The position numbers and the translations under genes are program-made. This document shows positions 37,498-47,009 of a stretch of DNA of 64,000 bases, one piece after another. Origin of the DNA: Legionella septentrionalis (GTDB lineage: Bacteria; Pseudomonadota; Gammaproteobacteria; Legionellales; Legionellaceae); contig NZ_RZGS01000004.1 in assembly GCF_003989745.1 (NCBI RefSeq), positions 1 through 64,000 of the forward strand. The letters run 5' to 3'. Position 1 is the first letter of the stretch. The number at the start of each line of letters is the position of its first letter. The notes below the pieces were generated by a model, which was given only the letters and a program-made list of their open reading frames with translations, did not search any database and had not been told where the DNA came from.

Positions 37498-37994
37498 CCA
37501 AGCTTCGAAATTTATGCGGTTTGTTTTTTTTAATTTTATTTTTTCATCATGCCAAAGCTTATGATTTAACGGGTGTTAACGCGACTTTTAATTTTGGTAC
37601 AGTAGCTCCTCCCTTTCCAGATTTAACCCTAACGGACAGCAGTATTTGCGTGGGGTATATTCTGCTGCTTGAACCAAGCAATTATTATGTCAGAGCCACG
37701 AGCAGCGGCAGTTCATCCACTGCATTCCAACTAACGAATACAAGCAATAGTACTTATAAATTGAATTACACAGTTGCCTGGGCTGGCTCTTCCGGAGGCT
37801 CCCCTACGTTTGTTTCCCTCGCTTCGGGGCAGAATTCACCGTCCACCTTCCCTGCTCAACTTCTTGGCTCCCTCACTTGCCTCCTTCTCCCTAACAATGC
37901 CACTTTGCAGCTTAAACTTCCTGGAGCAAGCCAAGTTTTGGCGAAACAAGGAACTTATACGGATACCTTGACGATTTTAATTGTTGCATCTTAA
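37488..37994 (+). CDS. third pilus subunit of the chaperone-usher locus (possible tip protein)
   Basis: 168 aa starting at GTG 37488, eight bases after TTGGAG within the usher gene. Signal peptide about 1-24 (FFLILFFHHAKAYD). A single domain has Cys at SICVGY and SLTCLLL and a C-terminal strand GTYTDTLTILIVAS, the same fold as the divergent SCPU subunits but with little identity elsewhere. In related loci the gene after the usher encodes the tip or initiator subunit; this one has one domain and no separate adhesin domain. Confidence 0.75.
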   Translation: MFLAKLRNLCGLFFLILFFHHAKAYDLTGVNATFNFGTVAPPFPDLTLTDSSICVGYILLLEPSNYYVRATSSGSSSTAFQLTNTSNSTYKLNYTVAWAGSSGGSPTFVSLASGQNSPSTFPAQLLGSLTCLLLPNNATLQLKLPGASQVLAKQGTYTDTLTILIVAS

Positions 37995-38083
37995 TTTTAT
38001 GTAGAAACCACATCCCCCGATGCAAATATCCCACTCATTTATTCACCTATAATTAAATAAGATGGAATTATAGGGAGATAGTC

Positions 38084-38338
38084 ATGAGGTATGCCAAGTT
38101 AAGTCCGCTGGCCTTTGGTCTGGCTTTGGGTATTTTATGGGGTTTATCCATGCTCATCATGGGACTAATCGCCTATTTTTTTAATTACGGTGATTTATTT
38201 GTTACTTCAATGGGCACGTTATACCTTGGATATAACGCGACCATAATGGGCAGCATAATAGGAGGTGTGATTGGTTTTATCGATGCGTTTATTGGTGGCT
38301 TGATAGTGGCTTGGCTATATAACTTATTTGTTCGCTAA
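38084..38338 (+). CDS. small integral membrane protein (family often named bacteriophage holin)
   Basis: 84 aa, ATG preceded by GGGAG. Two or three hydrophobic segments; the blocks LSPLAFGLALGILWGLS and GFIDAFIGGLIVAWLYN are shared by a family of small chromosomal proteins that databases often label holin. No phage genes are nearby, so lysis is not implied and the function is unknown. The last bases overlap the convergent mdfA. Confidence 0.75.
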   Translation: MRYAKLSPLAFGLALGILWGLSMLIMGLIAYFFNYGDLFVTSMGTLYLGYNATIMGSIIGGVIGFIDAFIGGLIVAWLYNLFVR

Positions 38339-39583
38339 CTGCTCCTGTAACCTGGGTGCTTTTAAGAAAAATGCACCCATTAGGAAAATAAGGTATACGG
38401 CTCCGCTGCTTGCACAAAAGAAGCCAAAAATCAGATTGCTATGGCCAAGATAGAAATAATTCGCCACTTCAATCCCCAATCCTTGAATGCACATGGCAAT
38501 CATGGTCATCAAAGCCGAAGTTGTGCCTTTGGCAATAGGAGTGGAAAAAAGAATCAAGCGATCCAAAGGCGCCGTACTTACGCCTAAGCCAAAAAAGTAA
38601 AGGATGAGGCCAGGCATCAGCCAGACAAAATAATCGGAAGTAAGCGTGGGAATGAATAGCACTAACCCTAAGCTTACGCTTGTAATAGCAGAGCCTATCA
38701 GTAGAATTTTTCGCACAGAGTAACGATGCGTTAAATAGCGCAGAAACCAATTGCCTAAAATGGATGCACTAAATAGAGGGATCTGCCATACTCCGTATTG
38801 AATGACCGAAAGCTTGGCATCTACTACCAATATGACAGGAGCTAAGGCAATCCATGCGATGCAAGGTAAGCCTAAGAGGCCTAAGCTTAGCGAACCTAAT
38901 AAAAAGCTGCGATTTAACAGTAAATTTTTATAATTAGCCATAATAATACGGGGTGATAAAGGCACCCTCTTAATTTCTTGCCCGTCACGTTTTACTTGCC
39001 CGACTGGTTCAGGCATGAAGCGATACAATCCCCACAAGGCGATGAGTGCAAATCCTGCAATAGTCACAAAGATAAAGCGCCAATTGAAATAATGAATGAA
39101 TACAGCCCCCAAAAGAGGACCTATCAAAGGAGCCAGGATGGATACATTGGCCATGATAGCAATCAGTCTGATTGCATCCATTTCTGCAAAAATTTCCTGC
39201 AGGGTGGCATAACCAATAACCCCGATGAAACAAAGCCCCATCCCTTGGAAAAAGCGGGCAGCCAAAAATTGATCCAATGATTGGGAGGAAGCAATAAATA
39301 TGCTACAGCATAAAAACCACACTGCCCCAAAAATCATAACCGGCCTGCGGCCAAACCGATCGGAAAGAGGGCCTAACAACAATTGCAAACTTGCTCCGCC
39401 CAGAACATACGCAGTAAGCGATGTAGCGACTGCCGACTCTGGGCCGTGAAACGATTGCACCACCTTAATCATGCCCGGCATGATCATATCGTTGGCGATG
39501 TAGGTGAGGAATTCATAGAGAACTAAAAAGCACGCAAAAACCAAAGCTTGTTTACGTGTGATGTGGATTAAAGGCTTGCTCAT
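38324..39583 (-). CDS. mdfA: MFS multidrug/proton antiporter MdfA
   Basis: 419 aa from ATG 39583 with 12 membrane segments. The start of helix 1, LVLYEFLTYIANDMIMPGM, carries E24 and D32, equivalent to the drug- and proton-coupling E26 and D34 of E. coli MdfA. The A motif GPLSDRFGRRPVM and the GLCFIGVIGYATLQE helix also agree with MdfA rather than with Bcr/CflA. It exports cationic and neutral drugs in E. coli. Single gene, convergent with the small membrane protein. Confidence 0.9.
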   Translation of the reverse strand: MSKPLIHITRKQALVFACFLVLYEFLTYIANDMIMPGMIKVVQSFHGPESAVATSLTAYVLGGASLQLLLGPLSDRFGRRPVMIFGAVWFLCCSIFIASSQSLDQFLAARFFQGMGLCFIGVIGYATLQEIFAEMDAIRLIAIMANVSILAPLIGPLLGAVFIHYFNWRFIFVTIAGFALIALWGLYRFMPEPVGQVKRDGQEIKRVPLSPRIIMANYKNLLLNRSFLLGSLSLGLLGLPCIAWIALAPVILVVDAKLSVIQYGVWQIPLFSASILGNWFLRYLTHRYSVRKILLIGSAITSVSLGLVLFIPTLTSDYFVWLMPGLILYFFGLGVSTAPLDRLILFSTPIAKGTTSALMTMIAMCIQGLGIEVANYFYLGHSNLIFGFFCASSGAVYLIFLMGAFFLKAPRLQEQLANK

Positions 39584-39803
39584 AAATTTATAAATAATCA
39601 AAAAGTTTTATTTTCATGCACTATTGTATGGATAAACTACTGCAATTGAAAGCTTGGCCAGACCAGGTGACTTGATGCATTGATATAAATGTTGAAAAAT
39701 ATTTCGCTTTTGCACGCGGCATTCGTTTATTCCAGCCTGTAAGTCCGCTTAAACTGAGGACTAAGCAGAAGAAAATAGAATTAAGATAAGATTGGTAACT
39801 TAC

Positions 39804-41114
39804 TCAGTCTTCATTGGCTGATAAATTTAAGGTGTGCAATTCTACCCGATAAGCAGATTGCTTTCCATAAAACAAATCGCTGACTGCATAGCCAACTACA
39901 GCCGCCAGCACATTGTTAATGTAAAGGAGTGGGATTTGCGCCCGTTGCCATGCCGGCACTCGCCATTGTTGCCACAATTTTTTCAGTTGCTTCGTTTGCC
40001 CATGCCAGCGGATTTCTTCCCCACCTCTGCGAAAGCGGATCTCAACCAAGCTTCCTGCAGGAACTTGCAAGCCATCAGCAACAGGGATAGCGGCAAGATA
40101 ACGGGTTTGGTCAGACAAAAAGTGCGTCTCCGGGAAATTAGTCCATCCCATTTCTACCAGTTCCGCTAAAACTGCTTTTTGCAAAAAGAGCGTGTGCCGG
40201 TATCGTCCTATTTTTATCTCTCCCCAATGAAGACAGGGTTTAGCATCTTCCTTGGCGCGGATCACTTCGTGCAGCAAGCGCTGAAACATATGGGTTGATG
40301 GCAAGCGAACCCGGTTATTTTTAAGCCAGACACGCAGCACGTTAATCAGTCGCGCGTCACTCAATGCTTGCAAGGAAGTCAGGGAAAGACTATTGCTATT
40401 TTCTTGTAGTTCAGGGCAGTCGAGATAAGCCAAGGCTTGCAAATTTTTTCCAGCTTGTTGGCAGTGGTAAGCACTGCGTGCAAGATTACTTACTGCATTC
40501 GGCCATCGCGCTTGAATAAGCGGCATGACTTTATGACGTAAATAATTCCGAGAAAACATTGGATTTTCATTGCTTTCATCTTCAATCCACACCAATTGCT
40601 GAGCAGCCGCATAAACTTCCAGTGCTGCACGCGCATCATTTAAAAAAGGGCGCAACAGTACACCTTTGCCAAAAGAAGTTATGAATTGCATGGCGGCCAA
40701 ACCGTCAACTCCTGCACCGCGCAGCAATTGCAGCAATAATGTTTCAGCTTGATCATTTTGATGATGGCCAAGCAGCAATGCTTCTTCATCATTTATCAGC
40801 GTGGAGAAAAATTTATAACGCGCAACCCTGGCCAATTCCTCGACGTTGCTCGAGGCTTTTAAATTTACGCGATGCACCGTAAGCGGGATATGAAAAGAAT
40901 TGCATATTTTCCGGCAATGATTTTCCCAATCATCTGCATAAACACTAAGGCCATGGTGAACATGGACGGCACAGACTTTTTGGTGGAGTAAAGGCTGCAT
41001 TGCCACGTGGTGGAGTAAAACGGTGGAATCCAAACCGCCGCTAAAGCCGACAAACAACCGCCGATATTCGGCAAGCCGGGCAAGCCATGCATCCGTCAAT
41101 AAAGTATTAGTCAC
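39804..41114 (-). CDS. tilS: tRNA(Ile)-lysidine synthetase
   Basis: Converts C34 of tRNA-Ile(CAU) to lysidine so that it reads AUA. The protein is 436 aa from GTG 41114, which follows GGGAG and overlaps the accA stop by eight bases; the frame upstream of it is the accA end. The PP-loop SGGLDS is at 25-30, and [16 protein letters not shown] and [16 protein letters not shown] mark the family. The C-terminal TilS domains are present. accA-tilS is a common gammaproteobacterial pair. Confidence 0.96.
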   Translation of the reverse strand: MTNTLLTDAWLARLAEYRRLFVGFSGGLDSTVLLHHVAMQPLLHQKVCAVHVHHGLSVYADDWENHCRKICNSFHIPLTVHRVNLKASSNVEELARVARYKFFSTLINDEEALLLGHHQNDQAETLLLQLLRGAGVDGLAAMQFITSFGKGVLLRPFLNDARAALEVYAAAQQLVWIEDESNENPMFSRNYLRHKVMPLIQARWPNAVSNLARSAYHCQQAGKNLQALAYLDCPELQENSNSLSLTSLQALSDARLINVLRVWLKNNRVRLPSTHMFQRLLHEVIRAKEDAKPCLHWGEIKIGRYRHTLFLQKAVLAELVEMGWTNFPETHFLSDQTRYLAAIPVADGLQVPAGSLVEIRFRRGGEEIRWHGQTKQLKKLWQQWRVPAWQRAQIPLLYINNVLAAVVGYAVSDLFYGKQSAYRVELHTLNLSANED

Positions 41115-42060
41115 AAGCTCCCATCGCCATAAATTTTTTATAGCGCTGCTCCAGCAATTCATCCAGAGACAAATTTTTCAGCATACGCAATTCTTTCGCA
41201 AGAACGCCTTTTAAATCGGTCATCATTTTCACTACATCACGGTGTGCACCACCCAAAGGCTCCGCAATTACGCCATCCACTAATTTATTGTCATAAATTT
41301 TCTCAGCGGTGATGCCCATTGCCCGCGCCGCTTCACTGGCTTTAGCCGGATCTTTCCACAAAATAGAGGCACAGCCTTCCGGGGAAATAACCGAATAGAT
41401 GGCATATTGCAACATCAAGACCCGATCGCCAACGCCAATCGCCAACGCACCGCCAGAACCTGCCTCACCGGTCACAACACAAAGAATTTGTGTTCTGAGT
41501 TTGGACATTTCTAAAAGATTGCGCGCAATGGCTTCGGATTGATTCCGTTCCTCGGCTCCTATCCCTGGATAAGCACCTGCGGTATCAATAAAAGTAAATA
41601 CAGGCAATTTGAACTTCTCAGCCATTTTCATTAGCCGCAATGCCTTACGGTATTCTTCAGGCCGGGCCATGCCGAAATTACGATAAACTTTTTCTTTAGT
41701 ACGCTTTCCCTTTTGATGCCCTAAAACCATGACAGGTTCACCTTGAAAACGCGCTAATCCACCAATAATTGCGGGCGCAGCAGAATAATGGCGATCGCCG
41801 TGCAATTCTTGGAAATCTGTAAAAAGGTGTTCGACGTAATCCGTAGTTTGCGGCCGCATGGGGTGGCGCGCCATTTGCGCGACCTGCCAAGGCTCAAGGT
41901 GGGCAAATATATGAGCCGTTAATTCCTCACATTTGGCTTCGAGGCGTGCAATTTCTTCAGTCAAATTAAGTTCGGTATCATCGCCAACCATGCGCAATGC
42001 CTGAATCTTTTGATTCAACTCTTCAATAGGTTGTTCAAAATCAAGAAATTGTCGACTCAT
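41107..42060 (-). CDS. accA: acetyl-CoA carboxylase carboxyltransferase subunit alpha
   Basis: Transfers CO2 from biotin to acetyl-CoA with AccD to make malonyl-CoA. The protein is 317 aa from ATG 42060 ([15 protein letters not shown]), as in E. coli. Visible blocks are DDPA-like [53 protein letters not shown] and [11 protein letters not shown]. Upstream extension to 42129 is not conserved. It feeds malonyl-CoA to the fab enzymes encoded at 8599-12963. Confidence 0.97.
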   Translation of the reverse strand: MSRQFLDFEQPIEELNQKIQALRMVGDDTELNLTEEIARLEAKCEELTAHIFAHLEPWQVAQMARHPMRPQTTDYVEHLFTDFQELHGDRHYSAAPAIIGGLARFQGEPVMVLGHQKGKRTKEKVYRNFGMARPEEYRKALRLMKMAEKFKLPVFTFIDTAGAYPGIGAEERNQSEAIARNLLEMSKLRTQILCVVTGEAGSGGALAIGVGDRVLMLQYAIYSVISPEGCASILWKDPAKASEAARAMGITAEKIYDNKLVDGVIAEPLGGAHRDVVKMMTDLKGVLAKELRMLKNLSLDELLEQRYKKFMAMGACD

Positions 42061-42364
42061 TCGGTACCTATAAAAAAATATATTATCTTGTAATGCATAA
42101 TCTGATTGCAGATGATGCACTTCCCGCAACTTAATCCGCTTACGAAAAATTTATTTGGGACCGCAATATGTGGGACGCATACTGCCCGCACATCGTTTAC
42201 CCATTATTTCGCGGCTTTCTAATTGCAGCACGCGACTGGTTTGCGCGCTTTCAGATTTAATAGCTGATTTGCAAACACAGTCTTATACGTTAAAATACTG
42301 CCCGCAAAGTATAACCATAACCGCTGCTTGATGCTAGATAATTACTCACCTTCGCGAGACAATC
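42061..42364. other. 304-base divergent intergenic region accA/phosphopantetheinyl transferase
   Basis: No convincing gene. A short frame from ATG 42168 (30 codons) and an overlapping open frame in another phase have no recognisable similarity. TTAAAAT near 42289 may be the -10 for the plus-strand gene. The accA promoter must also be here (TAATAT about 20 bases before its start). Confidence 0.45.
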
Positions 42365-43093
42365 TTGTCCTTATCCTTATTTAAATCATTTAAGCCTTCT
42401 ACTTCCCATGAGTTGATCCTTGGCGAAAACCGCGTGGATATTTGGCAATACTCCCTGCAAGATGAACTCCCTCATGGCGAAGCACTGCTCAGTGCAAGCG
42501 AGCAAGAGCGGGCGCAACGTTTTATTTTTTCCCACCATCGCCGCCGTTTTATTACTGCCCATGCCCTGTTAAGGCTCATTCTGGCGCGCTATTTAGATTT
42601 AAGCCCCCAAGAAATCGAATTTTCTTCAGGCTCTTATGGTAAACCGCATTTACCAAATTCTCCTTTGCAATTTAACTTAAGCCATTCGCAAGACATGGCT
42701 CTATTGGCGGTTGGAAAAAACTATCCTGTGGGCATTGATTTGGAATTTTTTTCCCCCCGCTCCTATCATGGTATTGGCCAACAACTTTTTTCCGATAGGG
42801 AAAATTATGCTTTGCAGCAGCTGCCGACCCTGTTAAAACCATTGGGCTTTTTCAATATTTGGGCCCAGAAGGAATCTTTAATCAAAGCCTGCGGGCGCGG
42901 CCTTGGGTATCCTACCAAAACCATTGATTTACCTATTCTGCCTGCCGGCAAACAAATCATTCACGACCCTTTATACCAGCAAACCTGGCAGTTGATTGCC
43001 TTTATGCCGCACATCATCTGCTGTGCAGCGCTGTGCTGCGATCCCGGCATTGAAGAAATCCGCTATATAAAACTTACTGATGCCAAATTTTAG
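42365..43093 (+). CDS. 4'-phosphopantetheinyl transferase, Sfp/AcpT type
   Basis: 242 aa if started at TTG 42365. No ATG is available, and a later TTG or GTG (before VDIWQYSL) is possible. The family motifs GIDLEFF (D125 and E127, Mg2+ ligands) and WAQKESLIKACGRGL are clear. It transfers phosphopantetheine from CoA to carrier proteins, either AcpP or carriers of a secondary pathway. No such pathway is in the window. The gene is 62 bases before birA on the same strand, so both add cofactors and may be co-expressed. Confidence 0.9.
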   Translation: MSLSLFKSFKPSTSHELILGENRVDIWQYSLQDELPHGEALLSASEQERAQRFIFSHHRRRFITAHALLRLILARYLDLSPQEIEFSSGSYGKPHLPNSPLQFNLSHSQDMALLAVGKNYPVGIDLEFFSPRSYHGIGQQLFSDRENYALQQLPTLLKPLGFFNIWAQKESLIKACGRGLGYPTKTIDLPILPAGKQIIHDPLYQQTWQLIAFMPHIICCAALCCDPGIEEIRYIKLTDAKF

Positions 43094-43155
43094 CTTAAAG
43101 TTAAGCTTTGTTATAATCAGCCACTCGTATCGGTTGAACTTGCTGTGAGCAGTAC

Positions 43156-44130
43156 ATGAAACAATTGAGTGCCACCCAAATCAAATTATTGGAACTTATG
43201 CACGATGGAAGCTGCCACAGCGGTAATAATTTGGGGGCAGAGCTTGGCCTCTCGCGCACAGCTATTTGGAAACAAATCAAAGGATTAATAGAACTTGGCG
43301 CCCCCATGCAAACACTCCCCCAGCAAGGATATCGTTTAACGATGCCTGTCCTATTGTTAAACGAAGAGGAAATTCGCCAAGAATTGCTTAATAATCAATG
43401 TAGTTTACCATTTAATTTTAATTTATTTGCCACACTCGATTCCACTAACCGTTTCTTGAAAGAATTACCGGGAAGCGCTTGCATAGAAATTTGCTGCGCA
43501 GAAAAACAAACTGCGGGGAGAGGCCGCTTCGGACGTTCATGGCATTCTCCCTTTGCACAAAACATTTATTGCTCCCTGCGTTGGCACTTTGACTGCGATA
43601 TTTCCCAACTCTCCGGTTTGAGTTTGGTAGTCAGCCTGGCTGTACTTGAAACTTTACAAAAACTTGACATTGGCGGGGTGCAAATCAAATGGCCGAATGA
43701 CTTATTATGGGACGGTAAAAAATTATGCGGATGTTTAATCGAAATCAATGCGGAGAGCAATGGTGGAGCGGAAGTTGTGATTGGCATTGGCTTAAATAGC
43801 AACTCAACCGCAGAGGAAGCAATCGACATTCCCTGGTGTTCACTCCATGATATGACAAAACAATACTTTAATCGCAACCAAATCATTGGGCAAATGATTG
43901 TAACTCTGACGCGTTATTTGCAGGAATTTACCCGCCAAGGATTTGCAGTTTTCAGGGAAAGCTGGGAACAAGCGGATTATTTACAAAATAAAATGATTCG
44001 CGTTCTGCACCCGCTAGGACCTATGTATGGACAGGCACAAGGAGTGAATGAAAGCGGGCAGTTGATTTTATGGTCTGAAGGGGAAATCCATTATTTATCA
44101 TCAGGAGATACATCATTGCACGTTGAGTGA
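43156..44130 (+). CDS. birA: biotin-protein ligase and biotin operon repressor BirA
   Basis: 324 aa. An N-terminal winged HTH (about 1-62, LGAELGLSRTAIWKQIKGL) marks the repressor form. The ligase domain has GRGRFGRSWHSP (biotinyl-AMP loop) and IKWPNDLLWDGKKLCGCLIE, followed by a C-terminal SH3-like cap. It biotinylates AccB, the partner of AccA encoded nearby. Convergent with csrA. Confidence 0.95.
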   Translation: MKQLSATQIKLLELMHDGSCHSGNNLGAELGLSRTAIWKQIKGLIELGAPMQTLPQQGYRLTMPVLLLNEEEIRQELLNNQCSLPFNFNLFATLDSTNRFLKELPGSACIEICCAEKQTAGRGRFGRSWHSPFAQNIYCSLRWHFDCDISQLSGLSLVVSLAVLETLQKLDIGGVQIKWPNDLLWDGKKLCGCLIEINAESNGGAEVVIGIGLNSNSTAEEAIDIPWCSLHDMTKQYFNRNQIIGQMIVTLTRYLQEFTRQGFAVFRESWEQADYLQNKMIRVLHPLGPMYGQAQGVNESGQLILWSEGEIHYLSSGDTSLHVE

Positions 44131-44137
44131 GGAGGGA

Positions 44138-44160
44138 AGCCCCGGACACGGTCCGGAGCT
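44138..44160. repeat. GC-rich inverted repeat between convergent birA and csrA
   Basis: CCGGAC (44142-44147) and GTCCGG (44151-44156) form a tight stem, extended by AGC/GCT pairs outside one mismatch. It sits eight bases after the birA stop and 18 bases before the end of csrA. No T-tract follows, so a terminator role for either gene is only possible. Confidence 0.5.
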
Positions 44161-44177
44161 AAATGCACAGAGTGGAA

Positions 44178-44393
44178 TTAAACATTGCCATCAGCATCGC
44201 CTGATTCACTGCCCTGTTCACCACCTTGCTTTTCTTGTTGAATTCGTAAATAAATCTCTTCACGATGCACAGAAACATCCTTGGGTGCATTAATGCCTAA
44301 ACGCACTTGGTTTCCTTTTACTCCCAACACAGTAATATTTACATCATCACCAATAATTAACGTTTCACCAATACGGCGAGTCAAAATCAACAT
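44178..44393 (-). CDS. csrA: carbon storage regulator CsrA
   Basis: 71-aa RNA-binding dimer that represses translation of stationary-phase and effector mRNAs in Legionella. ATG 44393 follows GGGAG. The sequence begins [17 protein letters not shown] and has [22 protein letters not shown], the complete CsrA core with the RNA-contacting R44-type loop, then a tail of about 15 residues rich in G, E and D. A longer frame to 44480 lacks support. A PmrA-type tandem box and -10 lie 112-144 bases upstream, giving an mRNA leader of about 105 bases. Confidence 0.97.
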   Translation of the reverse strand: MLILTRRIGETLIIGDDVNITVLGVKGNQVRLGINAPKDVSVHREEIYLRIQQEKQGGEQGSESGDADGNV

Positions 44394-44504
44394 AAAATAA
44401 ATCTCCCTAACAAGCCGCCACCTTATCTTCCATAGAACTTCCATGGTGCGTTCGGTAGCATCATATTGCACAAATAACAATCAGAAAGTAAATTGCTGAC
44501 TGAT

Positions 44505-44537
44505 ATTTTACAGCAGGATTCTTAACATAATATTAAG
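44505..44537 (-). promoter_or_regulatory. PmrA-type tandem box and -10 element of csrA
   Basis: Read on the minus strand: CTTAATATT (44537-44529), two bases, GTTAAGAAT (44526-44518), six bases, then GTAAAAT (44511-44505). The spacings 9-2-9-6 followed by [CG]TAAAAT are identical to those at 236-268 and 1337-1369. In Legionella pneumophila PmrA has been reported to control csrA directly, so both the motif and its place agree with known biology. The remaining 44394-44667 gap has no gene. Confidence 0.75.
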
Positions 44538-44667
44538 AGTTAAAAAATTACCATATTCTTGTGTCAGCTATCACGCCTCACGTGAATATAACCCTTGTAT
44601 GTAAACTCATACTTACTCGTTCAGGCTACTTATTAAGCTGACTTATTTTTGCCCGAATAGAGCATAT

Positions 44668-45672
44668 TTAGCTAGCTTTGCCAGCATTAAACTTTACAGC
44701 TAATACGGTTATTGGTAAGTAAGAAATTATCATTCCAATGAATCCATCGAGATGACCCAGACCTACTAATATCGCAATAGGCAACAACCACAATATATTA
44801 ATCACCAAAACCGCTAAAGTGACCAATAAATGGCTGTGATATCGACGAGAGGCATGTTGGTAGGCATGACTACGATGTGCTTGATAAAGCTTATCACCTT
44901 GCATGAAGCGACGCAATAAAGTTATGGTTGCATCAACAATAAAAATTCCTAATAAAATTAACCAGCTCCAAAAAAAATCAGGTCTTATCATCGCTCCTTG
45001 TAAAGACAAAATACCCAAGGTGATGCCTAAAAATCCGCTGCCTGCATCCCCCATGAAGATACGTGCAGGCGGAAAATTCCAACATAAAAATCCAGCCACA
45101 GCAGCACTTAACAATAAAGGCAAGATTATGTGGCCAGCTTCACCAGCAAGCCAATATACGAGTGATATGCCTACACAAACCGAACAAACCTCGATGCTGG
45201 CCAAGCCATCTATTCCATCCATGAAGTTGTACAAATTAATAAGCCAAACCAGATACAAAAGCGCTACAACATTCAACGCAGCTCCCACGGGCACTCCACA
45301 TCCTAAAATGTAAATAGGGGGAAACCCGCCAAGATAATACAAAACAAACCCAGCGGCTGCCAAATGGCCTAATAAACGCCATGTGGCAGGCAGTGATGCC
45401 TTGTCATCCAAGAAACCCAACAGGGCAATCAATAGACCTGCACCCAGTAAAGGAGCGGCTAAAAAAATTGAAGTCAATTTTAAATAGATTAAAACAGGTA
45501 AAATCAGAGTGAAGCCAAGAACGAATGCCACCCCTCCTCCCCGCGGTGTCGGATGAGCATGGGAACTGCGATGATTCGGGATATCCATAATATTTTTAGC
45601 CAGAGCATAACGGCGTAAAAATCCGGTGAGAGACAGCGACGAGATAAAAACCGCAAGATACAGGAAAATCAT
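44668..45672 (-). CDS. polyprenyl-phosphate sugar-1-phosphate transferase (WecA/WbpL-like)
   Basis: Initiates O-chain synthesis by loading a HexNAc-1-phosphate on undecaprenyl phosphate. The protein is 334 aa with about ten membrane helices. MraY/WecA superfamily motifs: NHRSSHAHPTPRGGGVAF, FLDDKASLPATWR, NFMDGIDG and the cytoplasmic HIS-type YQAHRSHAYQH. WbpL-like members of glycan loci have this length and the same N-H-R-S-S-H start. Its start overlaps the stop of the preceding glycosyltransferase-like gene as ATGA, so it ends the long minus-strand polysaccharide operon. Confidence 0.9.
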   Translation of the reverse strand: MIFLYLAVFISSLSLTGFLRRYALAKNIMDIPNHRSSHAHPTPRGGGVAFVLGFTLILPVLIYLKLTSIFLAAPLLGAGLLIALLGFLDDKASLPATWRLLGHLAAAGFVLYYLGGFPPIYILGCGVPVGAALNVVALLYLVWLINLYNFMDGIDGLASIEVCSVCVGISLVYWLAGEAGHIILPLLLSAAVAGFLCWNFPPARIFMGDAGSGFLGITLGILSLQGAMIRPDFFWSWLILLGIFIVDATITLLRRFMQGDKLYQAHRSHAYQHASRRYHSHLLVTLAVLVINILWLLPIAILVGLGHLDGFIGMIISYLPITVLAVKFNAGKAS

Positions 45673-47009
45673 TCTTTATTTTCCACTTTCATTCTGGGTA
45701 ATAAATACGCTAAATACCGCTTGCCGCCTTCGACCAAGGTTTTAACTTTTGCGCTCAATGGGTGTTTGCGATCAAACAGCAATTTTAAAAAATTGCAGCC
45801 AACAAATGTCATTTCGGTAAGCAAACAGCGGAAACGGTTTAAGTGTTTGTAGCGCCTCATGGTTTGTGTGATTTGTTCCGAGATGCCATCGATTGAACAA
45901 GTTTTTCTTCTGGAATTAATCAAGGACAAAAGCTCAGTGCCGACTAACTGGCTAAATTGATGCTGGGAAAATAAATCAGACTCAATCAAATCGGCGTAAG
46001 TGTTATCCGCCAATTGCTGCAAAAAATCAAAGTCTTTTAATTTTTTCAAGACGTCCGCCAAATTGGAAAAATCTTTCTCCAGAACAATATAGTGAATATC
46101 CGGTTGGCATACCTGGCTGTATTCCCCAGGAAACATAATCATCGGGGTTTTCGTAGCGGCAGCTTCAAATACCCGCGGCGAAACCGCATTATACATAATT
46201 TTGCCATCATAAGGCTGTAAGACTCGCGCATAGACTTCGTGAAAATCCGCTTGTTTATGACGTCTTAGGTAGTGATTCGTCTTGTTACGAATTGCATCGT
46301 CGAAATCCCAAATGCTGGCGCCGCTCTCAGTGCCTAACACAGCTTTGGATGACATCAAAAGCTTAAGCCAGTCTTGGCCATACACCCGGGCTGATTCTTT
46401 GGTGCTGATATCAAGTTTAAGCTTATGCTTTGTATTTTCTACGCGCTTTAAAAATTCTGCGGCAATCATTTCTTTTTCATGCGCCAAAGAACCTAACCAA
46501 TATTCGCATCGCCTGCCGCGGTAGGATACATCAATAAGCCGCCGGTGAATGGGAGGCGATGTCATGGTTTTCATAGCATCCGAAACATACCCGGTCAAAA
46601 CCGTCACTTTTTTCAGCGCCGACAAACGGGGATCGGGATACGCCAGCTGCACCATGTCTTGCTTGACTAAAGTAAACAATATATGAAAACCAAGTTTGAA
46701 CATAAATTCCTGAACCTGATTAACCTTCTGGTATTCATCTTGTAAAAAAAGGAATTTTATGCCGGTATATGCCGCCAGGCATTTTTTTAAGCCCATGGAT
46801 AAATAATAATGGTTGTAAGGCTTTATCGAATAATGCACCCCAATGGCATCAAAAGAAGACAAGTCTAATTTATCGATGGTCTTGCAAGTTAATGGATTAA
46901 CAAGGTGCCAATTGATGCGCGCATCGCTGGTAATGGCTTGAATATGATCCCGTACAGCCTGGGTATGATGAGTGATATCAGCCAGAAACAAAATATCAGG
47001 TTTTTCCAT
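45669..47009 (-). CDS. GT-B glycosyltransferase-like protein, paralogue 1 of 3
   Basis: 446 aa, cytoplasmic, no membrane segment. Clear full-length similarity to the next two genes: N-terminal ILFLAD, SFDAIGVHYSI, LFLQDEYQKVNQ, YVSDAM, SYRGRRCEYWLG, LGTESGASIWDFD and the C-terminal SPRVFEAAATKTPMIMFPGEYS with LEKDFSNL. The last block resembles the E-x-x-A nucleotide-sugar part of GT4-type glycosyltransferases (FEAAATKTP). The donor and acceptor are unknown. It is the most divergent of the three. Its ATG overlaps the upstream stop by one base (TAATG). Confidence 0.75.
   Translation of the reverse strand: MEKPDILFLADITHHTQAVRDHIQAITSDARINWHLVNPLTCKTIDKLDLSSFDAIGVHYSIKPYNHYYLSMGLKKCLAAYTGIKFLFLQDEYQKVNQVQEFMFKLGFHILFTLVKQDMVQLAYPDPRLSALKKVTVLTGYVSDAMKTMTSPPIHRRLIDVSYRGRRCEYWLGSLAHEKEMIAAEFLKRVENTKHKLKLDISTKESARVYGQDWLKLLMSSKAVLGTESGASIWDFDDAIRNKTNHYLRRHKQADFHEVYARVLQPYDGKIMYNAVSPRVFEAAATKTPMIMFPGEYSQVCQPDIHYIVLEKDFSNLADVLKKLKDFDFLQQLADNTYADLIESDLFSQHQFSQLVGTELLSLINSRRKTCSIDGISEQITQTMRRYKHLNRFRCLLTEMTFVGCNFLKLLFDRKHPLSAKVKTLVEGGKRYLAYLLPRMKVENKE

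Noticed and set aside
38084-38338. Phage holin as evidence for a prophage
   Set aside because: The family is often named holin but no other phage gene is present; treated as a small chromosomal membrane protein.
42168-42260. Short frame in the accA upstream region
   Set aside because: Only 30 codons, no conserved residues, overlapped by another open frame.
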